Origin: Dyadobacter jejuensis
GTDB lineage: Bacteria; Bacteroidota; Bacteroidia; Cytophagales; Spirosomataceae
NCBI RefSeq assembly: GCF_003149085.1
Contig: NZ_QGDT01000008.1
Span: 1 to 64,000 of the forward strand
Reading direction: 5' to 3'
Length of the DNA stretch: 64,000 nt
Shown: positions 5,879-13,713 of the stretch, in pieces
Layout: each line of letters opens with the position of its first letter
Numbering within the stretch: position 1 is the first letter of the stretch
Translations under genes and position numbers: made by a program
The notes under the pieces: generated by a model
What the model saw: only the letters and a program-made list of their open reading frames with translations
Databases searched by the model: none
Told to the model about the DNA's origin: nothing

Positions 5879-7870
5879 TTATCGTCCCACCACCAATTTA
5901 TGTGTGCTGAGTGTTCCGTCGGTTAGTGTGATCTTTATAACATACATTCCGGATGTCAAATTGGTCACATTAATTCCGTCGGATGAAACAGGGGAAGTTA
6001 ATTTGTAAACTTCTGCACCTTGTGTATTCATAATCGACAATGCTGCTACTTTATCGGATGCCAACGTTTGTCCATCTGCATCTTTTAGAAAAATAAAGTC
6101 TGAAGCTGGATTTGGGTGAAGTATTAATTTTAATCCTTTCTGATCAAAAGAAATATTTTGGATCCGGCTATAGGAATAAGTATCGTCATGGTCGACCATT
6201 TTGAGGCGGTAATAAAAAGTAGTCATCGATGAGATGTTTGAATCGACAAACTGATAGTTCCCAGTTGAATTACTGGATACCATGGAAATTGAGCTCCATT
6301 TTTCTGCATCAGTACTTTTCTCTATTATATAATGTGAAAAGTTCACTTCCTCAGCTGAATTCCATTGTAGAACAGCGTTTTTATTCTCAAGTGACGCATC
6401 AAAACTCATCAAACGAACGGGCAATGGATTCTGAACCCATTTAACCAAAATGGAACGGAAAGGGCGTGCCAAATTCTCCTCACCTACGTGCAAAAATTCC
6501 TGAGATTGCGGGGAAGCATTACATGGTTTATACACTTTAAGATTGCTTACATTACAATAGAAAGGATCATCATAGACTGCCTTAATAGTAAACTCGCCAA
6601 TTACTGATGAGGATAAAGTTAGTGTTGCTACTGCTGCTGTAATTGTAAGATTTGAACCTGAAAGTGTTCCGCCCGTTACAGACTGAACAGCAATACCCGC
6701 AGGTATAATAAGTTTTACAACTTTTGTTTGGCCTGTTTGTACGGACGACCATGAAAACGGAATGTCAACTTGGATGGTACCAGTATTAACGACATCCTCA
6801 CCAGTTTCGTCACTGGGGAAATTCATACTGAATGTTGGTTCAACAGGTGAAGGAATTGTAGGCACTGCCGATTTTGCCTTGGCTGCCCAGCTACTGCTAG
6901 AAAAATTTGTTGTGACTGAGTAATATTGTGTATCCCATATCCCCCACTGTATATCACCTTTGATCTCGAACGTTTTTCCTTCAGCTTGACTGATCAACCA
7001 TAAAATCCTTGCAATTTTTAAATTATCCTTACTCGCATTAAAGCCATCTCGATCAATATCATAATTGGTCGTTGAGTGAATCGAAAATTGATATTCTCCG
7101 GGATATTCCCAATAACCTGGAGTTGGAGCATCTTTCAATTGGTCTATACAAAATGCAGTTTCAACCCGCACGAAATTCTTGTTTTCATCAAAATAGGCCA
7201 TACAAGCAGGTAGAAAGTTAGGGTAACTTGTACTCCCATCAGGATTCAAGGGGCCCTCCTGATCGTCCACAAGTACATAGGAATTAGCAGATATGAAGTC
7301 TTTCCATACCAGCCCGCTCCTGCCTTCATTACAAGTTTGTATCAGAATATCTCCTGTTAAAAATCGGATTATATTATTATCAGCAACATTTGGAGTTTGA
7401 CCGTAAAAAACAAGTGTGGCTGCTCCATCTATGATATATTCATCTCCTACCTTTGAGGCATAATTGGAAGATGTGATTTCATCTACAAGCGTTCCCGATT
7501 CATTACTTCCACGGTATATTTTCAAATAAGTTCCAGAATTAAAGCGAAGTTTAAATAATTGAAGTAATACCTTACCATAACTAGATCCATCAAGTGTTGG
7601 CCTAATGGTGATCAATCTCCTATTTGCATAGGTGATATTTTTACCTTCAAAATATAAATGTCCAATTGTTTTGCCTCCCTGAGAACCTGATGGTGAACCC
7701 GAAGGAACCGTACCTGGGAATAAATACTCCTGAGACGAGGAACCAAATGAACCAATATAATGTCCTCCCGGTAAACTTGGACAGTTTTGCGAATAGGAAA
7801 TTGTGCTGAAAGAGTATATTATGGCCAAGAAAAGTAAAAATCTATTTTGTGAAGTGTGTATTTTTTTCAT
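5879..7870 (-). CDS. Secreted T9SS cargo protein with probable Cys-Gln thioester domain
   Basis: The 663-residue protein starts at the ATG at 7868-7870, directly before a signal peptide (residues 1-27, ending SYSQ). The middle region carries FCIDQ (Cys241), a helix-like KIARILWLISQ and DIQWGIWDTQ (Gln308). This order matches thioester domains of bacterial adhesins, in which Cys and the Gln of a QxAIW motif form an internal thioester. An Ig-like stretch follows (about 345-450), then a fibronectin-III-like segment (485-580) and a type A T9SS sorting domain (HPNPASDFIFLKD... to the end). Such proteins are exported by SecYEG and T9SS to the cell surface. The thioester call is from motif only. The C-terminal part is a close duplicate of the next secreted protein. 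Confidence 0.85.
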   Translation of the reverse strand: MKKIHTSQNRFLLFLAIIYSFSTISYSQNCPSLPGGHYIGSFGSSSQEYLFPGTVPSGSPSGSQGGKTIGHLYFEGKNITYANRRLITIRPTLDGSSYGKVLLQLFKLRFNSGTYLKIYRGSNESGTLVDEITSSNYASKVGDEYIIDGAATLVFYGQTPNVADNNIIRFLTGDILIQTCNEGRSGLVWKDFISANSYVLVDDQEGPLNPDGSTSYPNFLPACMAYFDENKNFVRVETAFCIDQLKDAPTPGYWEYPGEYQFSIHSTTNYDIDRDGFNASKDNLKIARILWLISQAEGKTFEIKGDIQWGIWDTQYYSVTTNFSSSSWAAKAKSAVPTIPSPVEPTFSMNFPSDETGEDVVNTGTIQVDIPFSWSSVQTGQTKVVKLIIPAGIAVQSVTGGTLSGSNLTITAAVATLTLSSSVIGEFTIKAVYDDPFYCNVSNLKVYKPCNASPQSQEFLHVGEENLARPFRSILVKWVQNPLPVRLMSFDASLENKNAVLQWNSAEEVNFSHYIIEKSTDAEKWSSISMVSSNSTGNYQFVDSNISSMTTFYYRLKMVDHDDTYSYSRIQNISFDQKGLKLILHPNPASDFIFLKDADGQTLASDKVAALSIMNTQGAEVYKLTSPVSSDGINVTNLTSGMYVIKITLTDGTLSTHKLVVGR

Positions 7871-8108
7871 GATAGTTTGTAATTTAAAATTGTTTAAAAA
7901 AGATAGTGTGTACCGTTTAGCTACCAAGCGAAAGACAAAGCATTATAACTCGTACCTTTGGATTTGGATGGAAATAACATGAACTCGGTCAAAAGATGTA
8001 GATTTTATCATAGCAGAATTATTGTGTTTGATTTATGTGATTTAATTAGTACTAATCATCACCATCTACTATTCAGTATAAAGTGATATTATTAAAATAT
8101 AATTAGGA

Positions 8109-8216
8109 CTACAGACGTTTATCAGTAAAAAATTCAACGATTAGAATGGGGATTGGTCCAGCTATAATAAGCACAAGCGCCCCTGTCAGTAGGAAAGAAT
8201 CACCTGGTACTGGCAT
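8109..8216 (-). CDS. Possible 35-residue hydrophobic peptide
   Basis: The minus-strand ATG at 8214-8216 opens a frame MPVPGDSFLLTGALVLIIAG followed by PIPILIVEFFTDKRL. It has one membrane span flanked by an N-terminal PVPGDS and a charged end. It lies between the first secreted-protein gene and the regulator pseudogene on the same strand. No ribosome binding site is obvious and no equivalent was found in the second copy of the duplicated unit. It could equally be chance. Confidence 0.25.
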   Translation of the reverse strand: MPVPGDSFLLTGALVLIIAGPIPILIVEFFTDKRL

Positions 8217-8245
8217 CTTAAAAACCCTGGTGTCAGAAAAATTTA

Positions 8246-8684
8246 TTAATCATGTCTCATGTGTGACAAAGTACTTTTAAGATACAAACCATGATTGATA
8301 TTAAGTTTTTCGTAGAGTATGGCTATTATCGTGCTAGTGTTGAAGGGCTTACAACCGTTTTTACAGCAATCCCACAAGTACCAGTGCCAAGCGCAAATAA
8401 ACGGTAATTTTCATTTCGACGTTGCCTTAGAACAAATCGTTAATAAGACTATTGAAATCAGATGCTAGAGAATCTCTTTCTCTGCCTCGGAGAAAGGGTA
8501 TTGCATATAGCTCGACATTTGCACTTATAAATGTTAACCCTAGAGAGTGAACATCCAAATTCGAGCTTTTTTTCTCAACCAAGCTAAAACCATGTCATGG
8601 ACAGTACTTTAGTTTATTATTCAGTAGATACCTAATTCCAAATCTTGGAAAGGGTTTACGACCTCTTTGGAAAATGTTCAGCAT
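8246..8684 (-). pseudogene. Decayed LuxR-type response regulator (paralogue of 12126-12767)
   Basis: From the ATG at 8682-8684 the minus strand reads MLNIF..R.P.PRFGIRYLLN.KLK, matching the first residues of the regulator at 12126-12767, then meets a stop. Further down, in a shifted frame, RQRR...LFA.GTGTCGIA and then GCKPFNTSTIIAILYEKLNINH...LKSTL match its LuxR helix-turn-helix (GLSPSTVSTVKAKVYQKLNINN..LKSTL). The end aligns with TAA at 8246-8248. About 200 bp of the receiver domain is missing (439 versus 642 bp), and in-frame stops are present. Confidence 0.8.
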
Positions 8685-9190
8685 AATCTGCTAATTAAAG
8701 AAATGTAAAACGATCCACAGGCTTGTCATGTCATCAATTAATTAGTTCCTAGCGGGTGGCTTTCAGTAGTACAAATCTTGCAAAATCAAGTAGTTATAAA
8801 AATACCATTTCAATGGTATATTAAGATTACACTATACCTTTTACAGGGTATTCGAGGTATTTTTTCCACTCTTTAAGAGAATTATATTCTATTAAAACAA
8901 TTAATAATATTGGGCAGAATCCTATAAAGGCAAAGCATGAAGTAAAATCCGTTCTTAAAAGGACCCTCATATATAATTGATGCCTACAAAATGTTAAATT
9001 CTTACAAATAACCACCGATGGTTACGACCAAATTCATATTGAGTAGGCGATTTTTGGTAAAAGTTTTTAGTTCCAATACAGAAATATTTCAAAATATTAA
9101 ACGTATTTTACCATATCAATAGGCGTATGACACTGGGGTGTCGATCCGCATTATATTCCCCCCCCTTCATGATCATAGAATTAGTACAAA
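8685..9190. other. Intergenic region upstream of the regulator pseudogene
   Basis: A+T-rich sequence. A 62-codon minus-strand frame (8827-9015) with one hydrophobic stretch is present, but it lacks any supporting feature. The region ends at the terminator hairpin of the second secreted-protein gene. Confidence 0.4.
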
Positions 9191-9235
9191 AAACGCCCCT
9201 TCAAAAGCATATTTCTTCGGAAGGGGCAAGGTATT
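9190..9235 (-). terminator. Terminator of the second T9SS-protein gene
   Basis: The arms GCCCCTTC and GAAGGGGC form a stem; on the minus strand it is followed by GTTTTTTG, a proper U-tract. It lies 17-60 bp after the stop codon and is the better-preserved version of the hairpin at 5820-5853. Confidence 0.8.
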
Positions 9236-9251
9236 AACAAGTCAAAAATGA

Positions 9252-11618
9252 TTATTTCTCTATCAACAATTTATGGGTGCTCAATGATCCGTCAGCAAGG
9301 GTGATTTTTATAATATACATACCTATAGCTAAACCAGTCATATTAATCCCGTGGGATGAAACAGAGGATGTAATTTTGTAAACTTCCTCACCTTTTGTAT
9401 TCATAATAGACAATTCTACTACTTTATCGGATGACAACGTTTGTCCATCTGCATCTTTTAGAAATATATAGTCTGAAGCTGGATTCGGGTGAAGTATTAA
9501 TTTTATCTCTTTGTCCTCAAATTTCACACTTTGAATACGGCTGTACGCGAAAGTCGCATCTTGGTCTATCATTTTTAGGCGGTACAAATTTTCACCACTT
9601 ACAGGAGAAGTATGCGTAAAGCTGTAGGTAGTCAGATCCCTATTTTCTCCTAGTGCTAGTACACTTCCAATTGGGCTCCATACCTTCGCATTTAGGCTAT
9701 GCTGTATCTCAAATTTTTCACTATTAGTTTCTTCTGTTGTTTCCCAACTCAAAAGAATAGCATTGCCCTCAACATTAATAGCATAGAAACTCATAAGGTT
9801 TACTGGCAAAGCCCCAGACCAGTCGATTTTATATGTTGCAGGGGTAGGGTCGGCCTTAGCTGCGAGATCCACATATGCGTATTCAAAAATAACTTCTACA
9901 TATCCTGATCCTGTTAGAACCAACGTAAGTTTAGATGGATCGTAGTTATTGATTACGAATGGCGTACTGGCCGATGTTGCTACAGGAATTTCTGCCCCGT
10001 CATAATATAATGTTCCATTTGAAGGGGGTGAGGTTATATTCACTGTTTTCCCAGCCAATGTCCCTCCTGGGTTGGCATAATCCTCAGGATCGCTGCCAGT
10101 GAGTGGCCCAGGGCTATCTGTCAGTCCTGATGAATTTAAAACAAGAGTCTGACCAACAGTCGGTTTATTGATAGTATAACTCTGATCAAAGCTTTCTGGA
10201 AGTCTCTCTATAGCAAAGTTAATGTTACTAACATTAGCATTAGAAACTAAAAATGGGGAACTAGTACCAAAGGTTATATTTGTATTTCCAGAGTTAGGAG
10301 TTCCATTAAAATCCCCGGTATGGACATAACCACTAGGTAAAACAGAGGAAGGGGCTGGACTACCCTGTACACCCTCTGCTGTGCTTATAACTACACTATA
10401 AGTCCCTTCCCAAACCGAGGAGAAACTATAGGTACCAGTAGTAGCCACCAACTGCGACTCAACTACATTCCCATTATCATCTACCAAACTTGCATAAATA
10501 TTATTGGGAATCACATTGGCGGAACCTGTACTGTTATTTACATTACCGGCATTGGGGTCGTTAAATACATTCCCTTCAACTATAACAGCGGCCTGAAGAG
10601 TCGTAGAAATTAAAAATGCATCTCCAGAAACTGTCTCAGCAGACTCATCTCCTGCCCAAAGAGGGTCCAATGGGGCAGAGGCTGGGCTTTTGTTTCCACC
10701 ATCGCCCCTTAAATATACCTTTAAGGTAATGGATACTATATTGGTACCATTTACTTTTACGCTACCAGTAGCAGCATATCTCTTAAAGGTTTCTGAATAA
10801 TCTGATTCGGTAGAACCCTGTGAAATAGCTCCTATTTTAGATGCATTATTGGTTATTTGAGTGGGTGTAACATTTAAATAATCATTACCATCCAATTTAC
10901 TTAATGTATATTCAGTGCTTGCCAGATCAAATTCGGTAGAAAAGCCCTGTACGTAGTAATCTGTTTTACGTGAGCTAGAGACGTAATTCATAAAATTTCC
11001 TCCTAAACCTACTAATTGTAAGACTGGATTTGAGACTGGGCGATTAAATGAAATGGTTAGGTCGCCATAATAAATTCTAGCATCCAGTGCCTCCAAGTTA
11101 TTACCTTTCGTAATCGATGAATTGTCATCTATAATTAAGGCATCGCTACTTGTAAATAATCCTACTGCATAATCGGTCGCTACATCTATTCCATCGATAC
11201 ACGTGCCACAAGCTGTAAACATATTATTGAGTGGATTTCCTACGGAATTTATTACAGCATTTCTGGCACGTGATCCAATCTGAAAATTTTCAGTTAGTGA
11301 ACCTCCACCAAAGGAAATCCCATAATCGTTTGGCAATCCCTCTAATTGCCTCACAGGCATAGAGGGTCCAAATTGCTGGTTAGATAGGGTGTAGGTTACA
11401 GTAATATTAGGCATAGCTGCAGAGGCACCGTTATACAATGTTACTACCTGTGGTGTATAAACGGGTCCGTTCGCAGTAGTGAGGCTACCTGCTTTTTGCT
11501 TCAACGGAGTTTGGGCATAAGTTGATGCAAAAAAAAGAATCATTAACGCAAACAATATTACTGCTTGTGTGTTTAACAAATGGTGTTTCGACTTAAGTAT
11601 GTAGTTGAAATGTTTCAT
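9252..11618 (-). CDS. Large secreted T9SS cargo protein with Cna-B/SdrD-like domain
   Basis: The 788-residue protein has a signal peptide (about 1-36, ending TYAQT), a long N-terminal domain of roughly 300 residues that I do not recognise, then an SdrD B/Cna-B-like segment (VIVEGNVFNDPNAG...GTYSFSSVWEGTYSVVIST, about 345-410). After a further beta-rich stretch there is a fibronectin-III-like part (LPVNLMSFYAINVEGNAILLSW...) and a type A T9SS sorting domain containing HPNPASDYIFLKDADGQTL. The last 170 residues are closely related to those of the protein at 5879-7870, including at DNA level, and both genes share a 3' hairpin. It is probably surface-displayed and adhesive or structural; the function is unknown. 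Confidence 0.85.
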   Translation of the reverse strand: MKHFNYILKSKHHLLNTQAVILFALMILFFASTYAQTPLKQKAGSLTTANGPVYTPQVVTLYNGASAAMPNITVTYTLSNQQFGPSMPVRQLEGLPNDYGISFGGGSLTENFQIGSRARNAVINSVGNPLNNMFTACGTCIDGIDVATDYAVGLFTSSDALIIDDNSSITKGNNLEALDARIYYGDLTISFNRPVSNPVLQLVGLGGNFMNYVSSSRKTDYYVQGFSTEFDLASTEYTLSKLDGNDYLNVTPTQITNNASKIGAISQGSTESDYSETFKRYAATGSVKVNGTNIVSITLKVYLRGDGGNKSPASAPLDPLWAGDESAETVSGDAFLISTTLQAAVIVEGNVFNDPNAGNVNNSTGSANVIPNNIYASLVDDNGNVVESQLVATTGTYSFSSVWEGTYSVVISTAEGVQGSPAPSSVLPSGYVHTGDFNGTPNSGNTNITFGTSSPFLVSNANVSNINFAIERLPESFDQSYTINKPTVGQTLVLNSSGLTDSPGPLTGSDPEDYANPGGTLAGKTVNITSPPSNGTLYYDGAEIPVATSASTPFVINNYDPSKLTLVLTGSGYVEVIFEYAYVDLAAKADPTPATYKIDWSGALPVNLMSFYAINVEGNAILLSWETTEETNSEKFEIQHSLNAKVWSPIGSVLALGENRDLTTYSFTHTSPVSGENLYRLKMIDQDATFAYSRIQSVKFEDKEIKLILHPNPASDYIFLKDADGQTLSSDKVVELSIMNTKGEEVYKITSSVSSHGINMTGLAIGMYIIKITLADGSLSTHKLLIEK

Positions 11619-12125
11619 TTTTAAATATTTAAAATTTCAATAAAAATTAGTTTAGGCTAAAAGGGCCTGTCATTTTTGTGATGAAAATTATTCTATTACG
11701 ACTTTTATAGATTATTAACCTCTAATACTTAGTATCTAGATTTGAAAGAGGAATTTGTAGCATTCCTGTTGTGGCTTTTGATCCTTTTCCTCCGGCTAAT
11801 ATGGGTAATTGATTGTGTAGTAATTCTCTATATCGTTTTAATGGATTGGATTGACCCTAGTCATCATCCATTACTCTTTTCACAATAGAGAGGTGTGAAT
11901 AAATTAAGTGATTGGATTATTATAAAGCATCACTAGTCCTTATTTGGTGTACATTTATACGATTAAAATGATGATAAGATCAAACTTTAATAGGTTTCTG
12001 AACGATACGTTAACTTTCAATAGGCTGATCTTACCTCATGCCCAAACATTCAGAAAATACTTGCTTTATAATAGAAAAAATTAGAGAGAGTATGAATGTC
12101 GCAGCTTCCTAGTCTTCGCAATATA
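11619..12125. other. Intergenic region between secreted-protein gene and LuxR gene
   Basis: This is 507 bp of A+T-rich DNA with no supported frame. A minus-strand promoter for the secreted-protein gene should lie in its left part, but I found no exact match to the TAnnTTTG element. Confidence 0.4.
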
Positions 12126-12767
12126 TTACAAGTCAGATCTTGTTTGTGCTAAAGTACTTTTCAAATCTACAACGTTATTAATATTAAGCTTTTGGTAGAC
12201 CTTTGCCTTTACGGTACTCACCGTGGAAGGACTTAATCCTAGTTTTTTTGCAATTCCGGAGGTTCCCATTCCCTTTGCAAATAAACTAGCAATTTCTTTT
12301 TGTCTTTGTGATAGGGTAAACTGCCGAAATGAGCGTTGAGAAGGTTTACTACCGACTAGTATCTCTTCAAGAATCATTGTTAAATCCTTAGCATCCAAGT
12401 ATAATTTACCATCCATAACCGTTTTCAAGCACTGACTTAAAGAATCTAAATCACTCAATTTCGATAGAAACCCATGGGCACCAGAACGAAAAAATTTGAC
12501 CCCTTCACCGGCTTTTGTCTCTAAGTCATATACAATAAACCTACTGTCACAGAATACCCTTTTCAATCTTTGCAGAATTTGTATTCCTGGTAGCTCCGGA
12601 TCGGCACCTATAAAAATCAAATTTGGAGTGGGGAGATTGATTCGTGAACTTATTTCATTCACTGAATTAAAATCATGTAATTGGAAATTCTTTAAACTTT
12701 GATTGAGAAGATATCGAATTCCAAATCTTGGGATTGGTCTATGATCGATAATAAAAATGTTTAGCAT
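12126..12767 (-). CDS. LuxR-family response regulator with atypical receiver
   Basis: The 213-residue protein has an N-terminal receiver-like domain (about 1-120) and a C-terminal LuxR/GerE HTH (about 148-205: TLSQRQKEIASLFAKGMGTSGIAKKLGLSPSTVSTVKAKVYQKLN). In the receiver, the position of the phosphorylated Asp (normally PDLVLLD) reads PNLIFIG, so the acceptor seems to be Gly. A later Asp (GADPELPG) is two residues off. It may act without phosphorylation. It lies upstream of, and codirectional with, the secreted-protein gene, and its paralogue in the first unit is a pseudogene. It may regulate the secreted protein; that is inference. Confidence 0.85.
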   Translation of the reverse strand: MLNIFIIDHRPIPRFGIRYLLNQSLKNFQLHDFNSVNEISSRINLPTPNLIFIGADPELPGIQILQRLKRVFCDSRFIVYDLETKAGEGVKFFRSGAHGFLSKLSDLDSLSQCLKTVMDGKLYLDAKDLTMILEEILVGSKPSQRSFRQFTLSQRQKEIASLFAKGMGTSGIAKKLGLSPSTVSTVKAKVYQKLNINNVVDLKSTLAQTRSDL

Positions 12768-13001
12768 AGTGTACTAGTTTTGGGATGAAAATTTTACCAC
12801 AGCATTGTAATATTTCCCTGTTTAGTAATTCTTTAATAGTGTGGCATTTAGACAGTACAAATTTTAGAAAAGACATGGTCTACTAAAATACTTTTCTAGC
12901 AGTATTTTGAATATATTTCTACCTTTCTAGAGGTAGTTACAGTTGCTTATTCTGGTATTTAGTTTAATTTCCTGCAAAACCTTTTAATATTGTCCTTCCG
13001 A

Positions 13002-13679
13002 ATGAATACTATAATAGCCACTCATCAAGTGAAAACAGCCTTTAAAAACTGGACCGCATTAGTACTGGACGACCACAGAATGTTTGCTTCTATATTCGCA
13101 ATGATTCTAGAAAGAACCGGGTTGTTTTTATCTGTAAGATATTATGATAAGGAACAAGAACTAAGAGATTTTATTCAGGAGAATTCCATAAGCAAGGTGG
13201 TACTCTTTCTGGATTATTTTATACCAGATACCAACACCTTATTTCTAATGTCCGACCTGCGCAGATTCTGCCCTAAGATTCGCATCGTCATCGTAAGCAG
13301 CTTTACAAACGCATCCTTGATTCAAAAAATCAAACTAAACCAGGTAGAAGGAATTATCAGTAAAACGGATGGAATGGAACATATTTTTCCATGTTTGAAA
13401 GCATTTGCTGACAACCAAATATACCTTTCTCCTAGGATACAGGAAATGCTCCATGAACAAACTTCAGGAAAACAGCACTTGGACTTTACAGCGAGGGAGT
13501 TAGAAATACTGAGCCTATTCGCTAAAAGCCAGAACGTTGAACAAATTGCAAGGCTACTTCATATCAGCAAAAACACCGTCCTTACCCACCGTAGAAATCT
13601 GCTTTCGAAATCCGAATTTCACTCCATGACTGAATTGATCGCCTATACCCTGCGTACCGGTTTGATATCTAATGATTAA
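13002..13679 (+). CDS. LuxR-family response regulator with canonical receiver
   Basis: The 225-residue protein starts at the ATG at 13002 (a TTG lies 12 bp upstream in frame). The receiver has the acidic pair LVLDDHRMF, a phosphoacceptor in LFLDYFIP, the Ser of IVIVSS and the Lys of GIISKTD, all as expected. A C-terminal LuxR HTH follows (FTARELEILSLFAKSQNVEQIARLLHISKNTVLTHRRNLLSK). It is convergent with the sensor kinase gene, separated by 34 bp, so the two probably form a NarL-type two-component pair. Confidence 0.88.
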   Translation: MNTIIATHQVKTAFKNWTALVLDDHRMFASIFAMILERTGLFLSVRYYDKEQELRDFIQENSISKVVLFLDYFIPDTNTLFLMSDLRRFCPKIRIVIVSSFTNASLIQKIKLNQVEGIISKTDGMEHIFPCLKAFADNQIYLSPRIQEMLHEQTSGKQHLDFTARELEILSLFAKSQNVEQIARLLHISKNTVLTHRRNLLSKSEFHSMTELIAYTLRTGLISND

Positions 13680-13713
13680 AGTAAAAAATCGAATATCCTA
13701 CATTACGGCATAC

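Noticed and set aside
8827..9015. 62-codon minus-strand frame with a hydrophobic stretch
   Set aside because: Lies in A+T-rich intergenic DNA, no ribosome binding site, no family features, and an amino-acid composition expected by chance.
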